64,000 bases of DNA, taken from NCBI RefSeq assembly GCF_029382225.1, contig NZ_JARLTC010000005.1, forward strand, positions 124,001 to 188,000, given 5' to 3'. The stretch's first letter is position 1. The number at the start of each line of letters is the position of its first letter. This DNA comes from Spongiactinospora sp. TRM90649 (lineage in GTDB: Bacteria > Actinomycetota > Actinomycetes > Streptosporangiales > Streptosporangiaceae). The notes under the pieces are model-generated. The model did no database searches, was not told the DNA's origin, and saw nothing but the letters and a program-made list of their open reading frames with translations. Below, one piece after another: positions 50,656 to 60,620 of this stretch. The position numbers and the translations under genes are program-made.

Positions 50656-51788
50656 GAGGCGGCGACCGTCTGCCACCAGGCGTCCACCGGGCCCGGGTCG
50701 TCGATGTCCACCCGCTCGCCCGGCCGGGGGACGGCCAGGCGCACGTCGTTCGACTTGGCCTCGCGCCACAGCCGCTCCACCGGCTCGGACCACCCGTGGT
50801 ACGACAACGTGAACGTGCCCCAGTGGACCGGGATGAGCACGTCGCCGCGCAGATCGCGGTGGGCGGTCACGGCCTCCTCCGGCGTCATGTGGATGTCGGG
50901 CCAGGCGGGGCTGTAGGCGCCGATCTGGATCAGCGTCAGATCGAACGGGCCGTGCAGCGCGCCGATGGCCGAGTAGCCGTCGAAGTAACCGGTGTCGCCG
51001 GTGTAGAAGACCCGCCTGTGGTGCCCGGCCACCACCCAGGAGCTCCACAGGGTCGGGTTGCGCCGCAGCGAGCGGCCGGAGAAGTGGCGGGCGGCGGTGG
51101 CCGTGAAGCGCAGCCCGGCGACCGTGGCGTGCTCGTCCCAGTCGAGCTCGACGATGCGCGAGGCGGGCACGCCCCACTTCTCCAGGTGCGCGCCGATGCC
51201 CAGCGGCACCACGAACGGCACCGCCCTGGTGCGGGTCAGCGTGCGGATCGTCGGCATGTCCAGGTGGTCGTAGTGGTCGTGCGAGATCACCACGGCGTCG
51301 AGATGCGGCACGCGGGTGAGCGGCATCGGCATCGGATGCATCCGCTTCGGCCCGACCAGCGGCACGGGCGTGCAGCGGTCGCTCCACACCGGGTCGAACA
51401 GCACCCGGCGGCCCTCGATCTCCACCAGGGTCGTCGCGTGGCCGAGCCAGGTGGCGTGCAGCCCGGCGGGCGCCGCCGCCGCCGACGCCCCCGGCGGCTG
51501 GGTCACGACCGGCACCGGCACGGCGGGCTTGCGCCGCTGCCTGCCGAACAGCATCTCGGCCAGCATCCGGCCGCCGGCGCCCGGCGGCACGATCGCGGCC
51601 GGCATCCGGTTGCGGAACGCGCCGCCCGCGAACTGCGGCGACCTGCGGACCCGCTCGGCGCGCGACCCCCTGGGCACGGACCCCAGCGCGGCGCGGACGT
51701 CGCGTGCCACCCACGCTCCGGCCGCCGCCACGGTCACGGCGGCGGCCGCCAGCACTCCGCGGGCGACCAGCCCCCGGTTTCCCTCCAT
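50652..51788 (-). CDS. MBL-fold metallo-hydrolase (NAPE-PLD/UlaG-like), membrane-anchored
   Basis: The 378-residue protein has an N-terminal hydrophobic helix (GVLAAAAVTVAAAGAWVARD), then WLGHATTLVEIEGRRVLFDP and the metal motif SHDHYDH (170-175), a later YTGDTGYF and PVHWGTF. That is the beta-lactamase-like fold of NAPE-PLD and related hydrolases. Lipid or phosphoester cleavage near the membrane is likely. Chosen start MEGNRG at 51788; an upstream ATG adds 17 residues. Confidence 0.83.
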   Translation of the reverse strand: MEGNRGLVARGVLAAAAVTVAAAGAWVARDVRAALGSVPRGSRAERVRRSPQFAGGAFRNRMPAAIVPPGAGGRMLAEMLFGRQRRKPAVPVPVVTQPPGASAAAAPAGLHATWLGHATTLVEIEGRRVLFDPVWSDRCTPVPLVGPKRMHPMPMPLTRVPHLDAVVISHDHYDHLDMPTIRTLTRTRAVPFVVPLGIGAHLEKWGVPASRIVELDWDEHATVAGLRFTATAARHFSGRSLRRNPTLWSSWVVAGHHRRVFYTGDTGYFDGYSAIGALHGPFDLTLIQIGAYSPAWPDIHMTPEEAVTAHRDLRGDVLIPVHWGTFTLSYHGWSEPVERLWREAKSNDVRLAVPRPGERVDIDDPGPVDAWWQTVAAS

Positions 51789-51896
51789 CAAAGCCCTCCC
51801 CCGCGAACGGCAAAGACGCGATATATCGACACTAGCCAACCGCGCGCCCCGCCACGCACTCCTATCGGGGCTCCAGGTGGGCGGGGGAACGCGGGG

Positions 51897-52622
51897 TCAG
51901 CCGCCGGGCATCCACACGATTCCGGCGAACCTGCCGGTCTTGTGCTCACGGCGGTGGGAGAACAGCTCGGGCGACTCGATCGTGCACCGGGCGTCGTGGC
52001 GGATGTCGGTCACCCCGGCCTCGCCGAGCTGCGCCACGATCCCGGCCCGCAGGTCGAGCGCGGGGGTTCCCCAGCTCGTCGTGGACCACGTCTCCGGGCG
52101 CACCCGCGCGGCCTCCTCGCGCATTCCGGCCGGCACCTCGTAGCACCGCCCGCAGGCCGCCGGGCCCACCACGGCCGTCGCCCGCGACAGGTCGGCCCCG
52201 CGCCGCGACATCTCCTCAGCCAGCGACGTGACCACGCCCGCCAGCGTGCCCGGCCGGCCGGAGTGGGCGGCGCCGATCACCCCGCCCACCGGGTCGGCCA
52301 CCAGCACGGCGGCGCAGTCCGCGCCGAGCACGGCGATGCCGAGCCCGGCCAGGTCGGTCACCGCGCCGTCCAGGGGCGGGGCGTCGTCGCCGTACGGCTC
52401 GGTCACGTAGGCCACGTCGGCGCTGTGCACCTGGCGCAGGAAGACCAGCCGCCCGGGGCCGAGCCCCAGCTCCCCCGCCGTCCGCGCGCGGTTCTCCGCG
52501 ACCGACTCCGGGGCGTCGCCGACCAGCCCGCCGAGGTTCCTGCTGGAGTACGGGTCGCCGCTGACACCACCGTGCCGATCGGTGAACGCCATCCGGACGC
52601 GGCCATCGCCGATCGAGATCAC
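51897..52622 (-). CDS. pgeF: Peptidoglycan editing factor PgeF (YfiH/laccase-domain) protein
   Basis: The 241-residue protein has VHSADVAYV, VLGADCAAVLVADPVGGVIG with Cys, AAHSGRPGTLAGVV (copper-laccase-like HSGR), and CGRCYEV. These are the metal ligands and fold of the Cu-oxidase_4 family, recently shown to edit D-Ser out of peptidoglycan precursors. GGGGATGATCCG precedes GTG 52622. It follows glgM on the same strand by four bases, an unusual pairing, but the genes are probably one unit. Confidence 0.85.
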   Translation of the reverse strand: MISIGDGRVRMAFTDRHGGVSGDPYSSRNLGGLVGDAPESVAENRARTAGELGLGPGRLVFLRQVHSADVAYVTEPYGDDAPPLDGAVTDLAGLGIAVLGADCAAVLVADPVGGVIGAAHSGRPGTLAGVVTSLAEEMSRRGADLSRATAVVGPAACGRCYEVPAGMREEAARVRPETWSTTSWGTPALDLRAGIVAQLGEAGVTDIRHDARCTIESPELFSHRREHKTGRFAGIVWMPGG

Positions 52623-52626
52623 CGGA

Positions 52627-53808
52627 TCATCCCCTCGCCGCGCGGACCCGCTCGTACAGCGCGGCGGTCCGCTCGGCCACCGACGCCCAGGAGAAGTGCT
52701 CCACCGCGCGGGCGCGCCCGGCCAGCCCCATCTCGGCGGCGCGGGCGGGATCGCCGAGCAGCGCGTTGACGGCGTCGGCCAGGTCGGCGGCGAAGCGTTC
52801 GGGGTCGTGCGGCGTGCCGTCGGCGGCCTGGTCGATCGGCACCAGCAGGCCGGTGACCCCATCGTCCACCACCTCCGGGATCCCGCCGGTCGCGGTGGCC
52901 ACCACCGCGGTCTCGCAGGCCATCGCCTCCAGGTTGACGATGCCCATCGGCTCGTAGACCGACGGGCAGACGAACACGGTGGCGTGGGAGAGGATCTGGA
53001 TCACCTCGCGGCGCGGCAGCATCTCGGAGATCCACACCACGCCCTCGCGGTCCAGGCCGCGCACCAGATCGGTGACCTCGGCCGCGATCTCCGGCGTGTC
53101 GGGGGCCCCGGCGCACAGCACGAGCTGGGCCTTGGGGTCCAGGTGGCGGGCCGCGCGCAGCAGGTGCACCAGGCCCTTCTGCCGGGTGATCCGCCCCACG
53201 AACACGGCGTACGGCCGGCGCGGGTCGATCCCGTGGCGTTCCAGCGCGGCGGTGTCGTCGTCCCTGGCGTACTCGGCGGTGTCGATGCCGTTGTGGATCA
53301 CGCTCACCCGCTCCGGCGGGATCTCCGGATAGGTGGCGAGCACGTCGCTGCGCATCCCGGCGGACACCGCCACCACCGCGTCGGCGGCGAGCAGCGCGGT
53401 GCGCTCGGCCCAGCTCGACAGCGTGTAGCCGCCGCCGAGCTGCTCGGCCTTCCAGGGGCGCAGCGGCTCCAGGCTGTGCGTGGTGACCACGTGGGCGGCG
53501 CCGTGCAGCAGCTTGGCCACGTGCCCTGCGAAGTTGGCGTACCAGGTGTGGCTGTGCACCACGTCGGCGCCCTCGCACCCAGCGGCCATCTCCAGATCGA
53601 CGCCGAGTACCTGGAGGGCGGCGTTGGCGGGGGCGAGACCGCCCGGAGTCCGGTACGCCTCCACTCCGGGCTCGGCGCGGGGAGCGCCGAAGCACCGCAC
53701 CCGGACGTCCGTCAGCCTGCGGAGTTCGCGGGCGAGGTACTCGACGTGGACGCCCGCCCCGCCGTACACCTCGGGCGGATATTCCCGGGTCAACAGATCG
53801 ACGCGCAT
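52627..53808 (-). CDS. glgM: Glycogen synthase-type glycosyltransferase, GlgA/GlgM of actinobacteria
   Basis: The 393-residue GT-B protein begins [20 protein letters not shown] (the ADP-glucose site GGAG) and has [30 protein letters not shown] and [20 protein letters not shown] (the E-x7-E motif). This length, and the partner glgC next door, point to the actinobacterial GlgM, which makes maltose-1-phosphate from ADP-glucose for the GlgE route to alpha-glucan. It is divergent from glgC, 110 bases apart. ATG 53808 is at the family start. Confidence 0.86.
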   Translation of the reverse strand: MRVDLLTREYPPEVYGGAGVHVEYLARELRRLTDVRVRCFGAPRAEPGVEAYRTPGGLAPANAALQVLGVDLEMAAGCEGADVVHSHTWYANFAGHVAKLLHGAAHVVTTHSLEPLRPWKAEQLGGGYTLSSWAERTALLAADAVVAVSAGMRSDVLATYPEIPPERVSVIHNGIDTAEYARDDDTAALERHGIDPRRPYAVFVGRITRQKGLVHLLRAARHLDPKAQLVLCAGAPDTPEIAAEVTDLVRGLDREGVVWISEMLPRREVIQILSHATVFVCPSVYEPMGIVNLEAMACETAVVATATGGIPEVVDDGVTGLLVPIDQAADGTPHDPERFAADLADAVNALLGDPARAAEMGLAGRARAVEHFSWASVAERTAALYERVRAARG

Positions 53809-53918
53809 ACCCCCAAACCCTAGTGCGGCCCCCGGCGTCGGGGACACCGGCCGCCCGCCGTTCACCCTGGACGACTGGGGTTGGTTTGAGGGCGAATCGA
53901 AGGGTTATCGTCCTGGCT

Positions 53919-55154
53919 ATGACAACGGCCCGAGTTCTTGCGATCGTGCTCGCCGGCGGCGAGGGCAAGCGGCTGATGCCGCTGACGGGCGACCGGGCCA
54001 AGCCGGCCGTGCCCTTCGGCGGGATCTACCGGCTGGTGGACTTCGTGCTGTCCAACCTGGCCAACGGACACTTTCTCAAGATCGTCGTATTGACGCAGTA
54101 CAAGAACCACAGCCTGGACCGTCACATCTCCCGCACCTGGCGTCTCTCGGCCATGCTGGGCAACTATGTCACCCCCGTCCCCGCCCAGCAGCGGCTGGGC
54201 CCCAAGTGGTTCTCCGGGTCGGCCGACGCCCTCTTCCAGAACCTCAATCTGATCTACGACGAGATGCCCGAGCACGTGATCGTGTTCGGCGCCGACCACA
54301 TCTACCGGATGGACCCCCGGCAGATGGTCGCCCAGCACGTCGAGAGCGGCGCCGACGTCACGGTGGCCGCCATCCGGCAGCCCCTGTCGATGGCCGACCA
54401 GTTCGGGGTGATCGAGACCGATCCGAGCGGCCGCAAGATCGCGGCCTTCCGGGAGAAGCCGTTGGACGCCATCGGCCTGCCGGACGCCCCGGACCAGATC
54501 TACGCCTCGATGGGCAACTACGTCTTCCGGACGCAGTCGATGATCGACGCGCTGCGCGAGGACGCGCTCGACCCCACCAGCAGGCACGACCTGGGCGGGA
54601 ACATCATCCCGATGATGGTCAAGTCGGGCGGCGCGGAGGTCTACGACTTCGCCGACAACACGGTCCCCGGCTCGACCGACCGCGACCGCGGCTACTGGCG
54701 CGACGTCGGCACCCTCGACGCCTACTACGAAGCCCACATGGACCTGATCTCCGCCCACCCGGTCTTCAACCTCTACAACGAACAGTGGCCGATCTATACC
54801 GGGCACGACCCGCTGCCGCCCGCCAAGTTCGTGCACAACGACGGCGACCGGGTCGGCAGGGCACTGGACTCGCTGGTCTCCCCCGGCGTCATCGTCTCCG
54901 GCGGGCTCGCCGTCCGCACGATCCTCTCTCCGCGCGTGGTCCTGCACTCCCACTCCGTGGTCGAGGACTCCGTGCTGATGGACAGCGTCAAGGTGGGCAG
55001 GGGCGCGATGATCAGGCGGGCCATCATCGACAAGAACGTGGTCATCCCGGACGGCGCGCGGATCGGCTTCGACCTCGAACACGACAGGGAGAGGTTCGCC
55101 GTGACCCGGCAGGGCATCGTGGTCATCCCGAAGAACGAGGTGGTGGATCGCTGA
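53919..55154 (+). CDS. glgC: Glucose-1-phosphate adenylyltransferase
   Basis: The 411-residue protein has the nucleotide motif [20 protein letters not shown], then [37 protein letters not shown], and a left-handed beta-helix C-terminus (VSPGVIVSG...[14 protein letters not shown]). It makes ADP-glucose from ATP and glucose-1-phosphate, feeding GlgM. Divergent transcription with glgM from a shared 110-base region implies common control. Confidence 0.93.
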   Translation: MTTARVLAIVLAGGEGKRLMPLTGDRAKPAVPFGGIYRLVDFVLSNLANGHFLKIVVLTQYKNHSLDRHISRTWRLSAMLGNYVTPVPAQQRLGPKWFSGSADALFQNLNLIYDEMPEHVIVFGADHIYRMDPRQMVAQHVESGADVTVAAIRQPLSMADQFGVIETDPSGRKIAAFREKPLDAIGLPDAPDQIYASMGNYVFRTQSMIDALREDALDPTSRHDLGGNIIPMMVKSGGAEVYDFADNTVPGSTDRDRGYWRDVGTLDAYYEAHMDLISAHPVFNLYNEQWPIYTGHDPLPPAKFVHNDGDRVGRALDSLVSPGVIVSGGLAVRTILSPRVVLHSHSVVEDSVLMDSVKVGRGAMIRRAIIDKNVVIPDGARIGFDLEHDRERFAVTRQGIVVIPKNEVVDR

Positions 55155-55171
55155 GCGCGGGCGCGACGACC

Positions 55172-55195
55172 TCCGGCGAGCACCCGCTCGCCGGA
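55172..55195 (+). terminator. Hairpin between glgC and convergent membrane-protein gene
   Basis: TCCGGCGAG (55172-55180) and CTCGCCGGA (55187-55195) form a perfect nine-pair stem with loop CACCCG, 18 bases after the glgC stop. No T-run; a symmetric hairpin could serve both convergent genes. Confidence 0.6.
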
Positions 55196-55213
55196 CCGCC
55201 GCCACCCGGACGG

Positions 55214-55822
55214 CTAGATGATCCGCTTACGCCACCTGGGTTCGACGATGCTCCATTCGTCCTCCCAGTCGCGCAGCGTCCGCCGCTCGGCGACCGCCCG
55301 CAGGCCGAGCAGCCCCAGCCACAGCAGCGCCGCCGCCCCGATGGGGAACGACACCGCCATCATCACCGCGGACAGCAGCGTGAACCGGTTGGGCCGCTGG
55401 TCGCCGACCGGCGTGCCGGAGGCGTCGACCCTGATCGGAATGTGGTCCCCGCTCCGCCAGCTCGACACCGCCGGGATCGTGCCCTGGCGGATCGAGCCGT
55501 CCGGCGCCTTCCAGCGGGCCTGCGCGAAGCCGCTCGACGACGGCCTGCCCTGCGCGGTGCCCGCCGGCCCGGCGTTCATCGCGGCCGGGTCGGTCAGCAG
55601 CACCGCCGAGGCGGGATAGGAGACCCTGGTCTCCCGCTCGGCCGCGCGGGCGTGGGCCTGGTACGCGCCGCTCGCGGCGATGACGCCGAACACCACCGAC
55701 GCCACGAAGGCGATGAGGACCATGACCCGGCCCGCCGCCTCGATCCGGTCCCAGCGGCGGCGCAGCGGGTTCGGCCCCAGGCCGAGCCATCGGCCCAGGC
55801 GCACGATCGCGTTCTGCGACAT
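55214..55822 (-). CDS. Rv1733c-family membrane protein
   Basis: The 202-residue protein has two membrane helices (VMVLIAFVASVVFGVIAASG and LLSAVMMAVSFPIGAAALLW) around an extracytoplasmic domain with ARWKAPDGSIRQGTIPAVSS and IPIRVDASG. This two-helix layout is the Rv1733c family, a set of actinobacterial envelope proteins of unknown function. It converges on glgC. ATG 55822 is preferred; a GTG at 55831 is possible. Confidence 0.74.
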   Translation of the reverse strand: MSQNAIVRLGRWLGLGPNPLRRRWDRIEAAGRVMVLIAFVASVVFGVIAASGAYQAHARAAERETRVSYPASAVLLTDPAAMNAGPAGTAQGRPSSSGFAQARWKAPDGSIRQGTIPAVSSWRSGDHIPIRVDASGTPVGDQRPNRFTLLSAVMMAVSFPIGAAALLWLGLLGLRAVAERRTLRDWEDEWSIVEPRWRKRII

Positions 55823-55950
55823 CTCCACCACCCCAACGACCCCCTACCACGACAGCCCGCGTTTACTCCTCCCACGCCCGGATACCTGGGGCGACGAAGG
55901 AAACACAAAGAGTAGGATCCCCCCGGTCACAGGGTCGAGGAGGCACCGCG

Positions 55951-56655
55951 GTGATTGAGCGTCGGCGGACCACGCGCCAACCTGCCCCGGCGCCCGCGAA
56001 GCCGGGATCGGCGGCGATGGCGATCGCGGTGCTGCTGGCGGGCACGGTGTCGTGCGCCGGTCCCGCCGTACGGCGGGCGGCGGGGCCGCCGCCGGGGCTC
56101 GCCGTGCCGGGGAACACGACGCCCGAGGGGTTCAAGCGGGTGGGCGGGGCGGCGAACGGCGTGATGGTGTCGGTGCCGGACGACTGGACCGTCCTCGACC
56201 TCGCCAACGACGACCTGGAGCGCGGGCTGGCCGGGGCCGGCCTGTCGGGGACGGCGCTCGGCGAGGCCAGGAAGAGCCTGCGGGCGCTGGCCGCCAACAG
56301 CGCGGTGTGGGCGTCGGACCGCGAGTCGGCGCGGCAGTCCGCCAAGCGGTTCGCCACGAACCTGAACGGCTTCTGCCGTCCGGAGCGCGCCGTACCGGCC
56401 GGGCGGCTCATCGAGGCGGCGCGGAAGCGGCTCCGCGGCCTCGGGGCGGCCGTCACCGAGGCCGGCGAGATGCCGCTCGGCCCCGGCACGGCGGTGCGGA
56501 TCGTGTACATGTTCCCCACCGGCGGCCTGCGCGTGCACGGCACCCAGTTCTACGTCCCCGGCGACGGCAGGATGTGCATCGTCACGCTCAGCACCGACCA
56601 GCAGGACCGGCAGCCGCTCTTCGACCGGATCGGCAGGACCATCCGGTTGATCTAA
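55951..56655 (+). CDS. Lipoprotein of unknown function
   Basis: The 234-residue product has a charged start (RRRTTRQP), a helix (AMAIAVLLAGTVSC) and a Cys in TVSCAG that may be lipidated. The mature part (VMVSVPDDWTVLDLANDDLE, FYVPGDGRMCIVTLSTD) resembles small secreted proteins of actinobacteria with no known role. The GTG start is taken; 39 bases later the pentapeptide-like gene begins. Confidence 0.6.
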   Translation: MIERRRTTRQPAPAPAKPGSAAMAIAVLLAGTVSCAGPAVRRAAGPPPGLAVPGNTTPEGFKRVGGAANGVMVSVPDDWTVLDLANDDLERGLAGAGLSGTALGEARKSLRALAANSAVWASDRESARQSAKRFATNLNGFCRPERAVPAGRLIEAARKRLRGLGAAVTEAGEMPLGPGTAVRIVYMFPTGGLRVHGTQFYVPGDGRMCIVTLSTDQQDRQPLFDRIGRTIRLI

Positions 56656-56688
56656 TGAAAAGGTCTGGTCTGCGTTATCGTTCCGGCT

Positions 56689-58254
56689 GTGCGTAGATCG
56701 CAACCGTTCTGGCGATTGACTCCCCCCGAGCGCCGTGTCTGGAACGCCTTTCCCACCGGAAAGTGGGTCGATCTGCGGGTCGGCGACCGCGAGCGCGACG
56801 ATCCGGCGGTGGGCGCGGACTGGGGCCCGGAGCGGACCATCCGCGCCGAGGTCCTGGTGGCGCTGCTGCTCGGGGTCCGCGATCCCGAACCCGGCCGCAC
56901 GCCGGGGCTCCGGCTCGCCGGGGCGCGGATCACCGGCCCGCTCGACCTGTCCGACGCCACGGTCACCTCGAAGATCCATCTGCTCAACTGCCTGCTGACC
57001 GACGTGGTGGACCTCACCGACGCCAGCGTCCACGGCGTCCGGCTGCGCGGCTGCGACCTGCACCGCCTGCGCGGCGCCCGCTGCACCGTGGACGGTCTGC
57101 TGGAACTGGACGGCTCGCGGGTCCACCGCGGCATCAGGCTGGACAACGCCCGCGTCACCGGGCAGCTTCGGATGTCGCACCTGCACGTGGCCGCGCCGCA
57201 GCGGCGCGGCCAGAACTCGGTGAGCAAGCACGACGTCCGCCGCCCCTTCTCGGCGGCCGAGCTGGAAGAGCGCGGCATCACCGCCGACCGGTGGGCGCTG
57301 TGGGCGGGCGGGCTGACCGTCGAGGGCGGCGCCTTCATGCGCGAGCTGAACGCCACCGGCGGGCTGCGGCTGATCGGCGGGCGGTTCAACGGCGGCCTGT
57401 ACCTGCGCGGCGCGAAGGTCAGCGGGCCGATGGCGGTGAACGGCGACCATCTACAGGCCAGCGCCGTGGAGTTCAGCGACGGGTTCCACGCCGAGGGCAC
57501 CGTGCGGCTGCGCGGCGCCCGCATCGACGGCGTGCTCTCCTTCAGCGGCGCCGACATCGACACGCCCGGCAGCCGCGCGCTGCACCTCAGCCACATGCAG
57601 GTGGACGAGCTCATCCTGACCGCCGGTTCGATCGACGGCGCGATCAACCTGGGCTACTCCCGCATCGGCGTGCTCCTCGACCGGCCGGACGCCTACCACG
57701 AGCACGTCCACCTGAACGGGCTGGTCTACGAGTCGCTGCGCGGCGACTGGAGCGTGGCCGACCGGCTGCGCTGGCTGAGCCTCGACCCCGACGGCTACCG
57801 GCCGCAGCCGTACGAACAGCTCGCCGCGTGGTACCGCAGGATCGGCCACGAGCCGGACGCCCGGCGGGTGCTGCTGGCCAAGCAGCGCGAGCGCCGGGCC
57901 ACGCTGCGCCTGGCCGGCCGCGTGTGGGGCCGCCTGCTGGACGCGATCGTCGGGTACGGCTACCGCCCCTGGCTGGCCGGGGTCTGGGCGGCGGTGCTGC
58001 TGGTCATCGGCACCACCGTGTTCCGCTTCATGCCGCCCGCCAAGATCGACATGGAGGAGGTGCGCAGCTTCGACGCGTTCGTCTACACGCTGGACCTGCT
58101 GGTCCCGGTGAGCGTGTTCGAGCAGCGCGGGGCCTGGGAACCGGTCGGGTGGACGCAGTGGCTGGCCAACGTGCTGATCGCGGCCGGTTGGGTGCTGGCC
58201 ACCGCGCTGATCGCCGGGGCCACGCGGGTGCTACGGCCGGTCGCCTCCGCCTGA
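56689..58254 (+). CDS. Beta-helix (pentapeptide-like) repeat protein with C-terminal membrane helices
   Basis: The 521-residue protein opens with a Trp-containing domain (FWRLTPPERRVWNAFPTG). It then repeats blocks of about 20 residues (LRLAGARITGPLDLSDATVT, HGVRLRGCDLHRLRGARCTV, GSRVHRGIRLDNARVTG) that suit a right-handed beta-helix like pentapeptide proteins. Its C-terminal third carries two or three membrane helices (GVWAAVLLVIGTTVFRFMPP, NVLIAAGWVLATALIAGA). Ion-channel-associated or oxidoreductase names are given to this family, but function is unproven. Its 3' end overlaps the convergent MscS gene by 24 bases. Confidence 0.72.
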   Translation: MRRSQPFWRLTPPERRVWNAFPTGKWVDLRVGDRERDDPAVGADWGPERTIRAEVLVALLLGVRDPEPGRTPGLRLAGARITGPLDLSDATVTSKIHLLNCLLTDVVDLTDASVHGVRLRGCDLHRLRGARCTVDGLLELDGSRVHRGIRLDNARVTGQLRMSHLHVAAPQRRGQNSVSKHDVRRPFSAAELEERGITADRWALWAGGLTVEGGAFMRELNATGGLRLIGGRFNGGLYLRGAKVSGPMAVNGDHLQASAVEFSDGFHAEGTVRLRGARIDGVLSFSGADIDTPGSRALHLSHMQVDELILTAGSIDGAINLGYSRIGVLLDRPDAYHEHVHLNGLVYESLRGDWSVADRLRWLSLDPDGYRPQPYEQLAAWYRRIGHEPDARRVLLAKQRERRATLRLAGRVWGRLLDAIVGYGYRPWLAGVWAAVLLVIGTTVFRFMPPAKIDMEEVRSFDAFVYTLDLLVPVSVFEQRGAWEPVGWTQWLANVLIAAGWVLATALIAGATRVLRPVASA

Positions 58255-59385
58255 CCCGTCGCCGTCCTCGTCGCGGTCCTCGCGCCCGTCCGGCGATGCC
58301 GGGTAGTTGGCCGCCACGGCCGCCCAGCCGGCGGCGGCCTTGCCGAAGGCGCCGGCCCCCCGGTCGTCCAGCACCCGGAACCTGGGCAGCGCCTCGGGGT
58401 GGTTGGCCCGGATGTAGGTGAGCAGGTGCTCGCGGGCGTCGCACTTGAGGTCCCAGGCGCTGGCCGAGTCGGCGGCGCTCATCAGCGCGCGCAGCTCGAC
58501 CAGGCCGTTGAGGAGCAGGTCGGTGACCTGGAGGGTCCAGTCCTTCTGGTCCCACAGCGGGTGGCCGCGCAGGAAACGGTACAGCTCGGAGCGCAGTTCG
58601 GCGACCGGGACCGTCCAGTCCACCCGGACGTACACGTGCCCGATGACCCTGCTGTTGTGCCTGGTCCAGTTCTCGAACGGGTTCTGCGTGAAGTAGGACA
58701 CCGGGAGCACCAGCCGCCGCTCGTCCCACAGGCGCAATACCACGTACGTGAGCGTCAGCTCCTCGATCCGGCCCCACTCGCCGCGCACCACGACCACGTC
58801 GTCCAGCCTGATCGCGTCGCTGAAGGCGAGTTGCAGCCCGGCGAACAGGTTGCCCAGCGTGGACTGGGCGGCGATGCCGGCCACCACGCCGACGATGCCC
58901 GCCGAGGCGAGCAGCCCGGCCCCGAGCGCCCGGACGGCGGGGAAGGTGAACAGCATGGCCCCCATCGCCACCACGATGACCACCGCGGCGGCCACCCTGC
59001 GCACCAGGGTGATCTGGGTGCGGATGCGCCGGGCGCGGCGGTTGCCGTCGCCCTCCACGGTGAGCAGGCGGGCCAGCACCACGTCGGTGATGGCGTACGC
59101 GGCCTGGATGACCAGCCAGGTCACCGTGCCGATGGTGAACAGGCCGAGCCCCCGCTCGATGAGGACGGCGTCGTCCGTGATCGCGACCGGTTCGTAGGCG
59201 ATGTTGGCGGCCACGATGGCCGCGGTGCCGAAGCCCGGCCAGGTGCACCGCCGTACCAGCGGTTCGGCGAGCACCCACCGGGGGCCGACGAGCCGTGACT
59301 TGAGCACGCGTCGGACGATCTCCACCGCGGCCACCGCGGCGATGACGGCGAGGATCAGTCCGACCCAGCTGGACGTGGATGACAC
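58231..59385 (-). CDS. MscS-type mechanosensitive channel
   Basis: The 384-residue protein has about four N-terminal helices and the MscS pore and beta domain: SAGIVGVVAGIAAQSTLGNL, FAGLQLAFSDAIRLDDVVVV, and YFTQNPFENWTR. It should open under osmotic stress and let solutes out. The C-terminus is Asp/Gly-rich. It ends inside the convergent beta-helix gene. Confidence 0.86.
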   Translation of the reverse strand: MSSTSSWVGLILAVIAAVAAVEIVRRVLKSRLVGPRWVLAEPLVRRCTWPGFGTAAIVAANIAYEPVAITDDAVLIERGLGLFTIGTVTWLVIQAAYAITDVVLARLLTVEGDGNRRARRIRTQITLVRRVAAAVVIVVAMGAMLFTFPAVRALGAGLLASAGIVGVVAGIAAQSTLGNLFAGLQLAFSDAIRLDDVVVVRGEWGRIEELTLTYVVLRLWDERRLVLPVSYFTQNPFENWTRHNSRVIGHVYVRVDWTVPVAELRSELYRFLRGHPLWDQKDWTLQVTDLLLNGLVELRALMSAADSASAWDLKCDAREHLLTYIRANHPEALPRFRVLDDRGAGAFGKAAAGWAAVAANYPASPDGREDRDEDGDGSGGGDRP

Positions 59386-59472
59386 CCTTTGAGCCCCCCT
59401 TTACGACATCTCTACCAAGAGTGCCGCAAGGGAGTAAAGGGGTCTTCAGGTGCCCCCGTCCGAATTTTCGGG

Positions 59473-60540
59473 CTACTGATGATCTACACAGTCGCCCCAG
59501 CAGTTCGTGTTCGCGTGGATCACGTCGGGCCGGTTGAGCAGGCCGAGATCGCGCAGCGCGGCGCGCATCCTGATGGTCTCCCCGCCCAGCCACTGCGCGA
59601 AGCCGTCGCCGCTGAGGTGGTGCGAGATCCACTCGCGGCCACGGCACGCCTCCCGCCAGTACGGCGAGTCGCCCAGCCGGTCGCAGACCTCGACGGCCAG
59701 CGCCCGCTCGTCGTCGCTCATCCCGCCCGGCCCGAGCAGCCCGCACCAGTCGGCGTAGTCCACCCGGACCCCGCACTCCAGCAGGCTCGGCGCGTCGACC
59801 CCCTCCACCCGCGCCGCCGAGGAGACCGCCAGCGCCCGGGCGTCGCCGCTGCCCAGCCGTCGCTCCCACTGGTGGACCGGGCCGATCCCGGCGGCGGCGC
59901 GCCCGCCGAGCACCGCCGAAGCGACGGCGTCCGGCCCGCCGTATCCCGCGTACTGCACGCGGCGGGCGTCCACTCCGAGGCCCTGGGCGATCATTCCGAA
60001 CAGCACGTGCTCCGCGCCGCCCAGCGGCCCGCCCGCCACCAGCGGTCCCTCGGCGTCCCGCCGCAGCTCGGCGGCGAACCCCTCGAAGTCGCGCAGCCGT
60101 GAGACCGCGGGCACCACGAGGACCTCCCGCTCCCCCACCAGCCGGGCGATCGGGGTGGCCCGGGACAGGATCTCGCCGGAGTCGTCCATCTCGGCGGCGG
60201 CCAGCATCGGCACGCCGGTGATCAGCCAGCGCGCGCCCGCGCGGTGCGTCGGGGTCGCCGGGCCGATGGGCGTCGCCCCGGCGCGGTCGCCGCCGAGCGC
60301 GGCGGTGGCCACCGCGGCGGGGGCGCCGTGCCGGTAGTCGATGTCCACGTCGCGCACGAGCCCCTCCCTGCGCAACGCCCAGGACAGCACACGGGCGACC
60401 GCCTCCCAGGAGCCGCCCGCGGCGGTGGAGGCGACGATGGAGACCCGGCCGACGAGGGGCCGTTCCCGGGCCGGGCGCGCGGCGCATCCGGCCACGGCCG
60501 CCGCCCCGGCCGCGAGCACCAGAAACCGCCGACGGCGCAT
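59473..60540 (-). CDS. Tripartite tricarboxylate transporter (TctC/Bug-like) binding lipoprotein
   Basis: The 355-residue product starts MRRRRFLVLAAGAAAVAGCA, a twin-arginine/lipobox hybrid signal with lipid Cys about 19. The mature domain has RVSIVASTAAGGSWEAVARV and VQYAGYGGPDAVASAVLGGR, the TctC solute-binding fold; ligands are tricarboxylates or aromatic acids. No TctA/TctB permease gene lies nearby, so it may act alone as a sensor. ATG 60540 is the RR start. Confidence 0.72.
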   Translation of the reverse strand: MRRRRFLVLAAGAAAVAGCAARPARERPLVGRVSIVASTAAGGSWEAVARVLSWALRREGLVRDVDIDYRHGAPAAVATAALGGDRAGATPIGPATPTHRAGARWLITGVPMLAAAEMDDSGEILSRATPIARLVGEREVLVVPAVSRLRDFEGFAAELRRDAEGPLVAGGPLGGAEHVLFGMIAQGLGVDARRVQYAGYGGPDAVASAVLGGRAAAGIGPVHQWERRLGSGDARALAVSSAARVEGVDAPSLLECGVRVDYADWCGLLGPGGMSDDERALAVEVCDRLGDSPYWREACRGREWISHHLSGDGFAQWLGGETIRMRAALRDLGLLNRPDVIHANTNCWGDCVDHQ

Positions 60541-60620
60541 CGCTGCCCCCTCCCCCGGAACACCCCCTATCAGCCCATTACCCAACGCCACCAAATCATC
60601 ACAAACAGCGATCCATCCGG

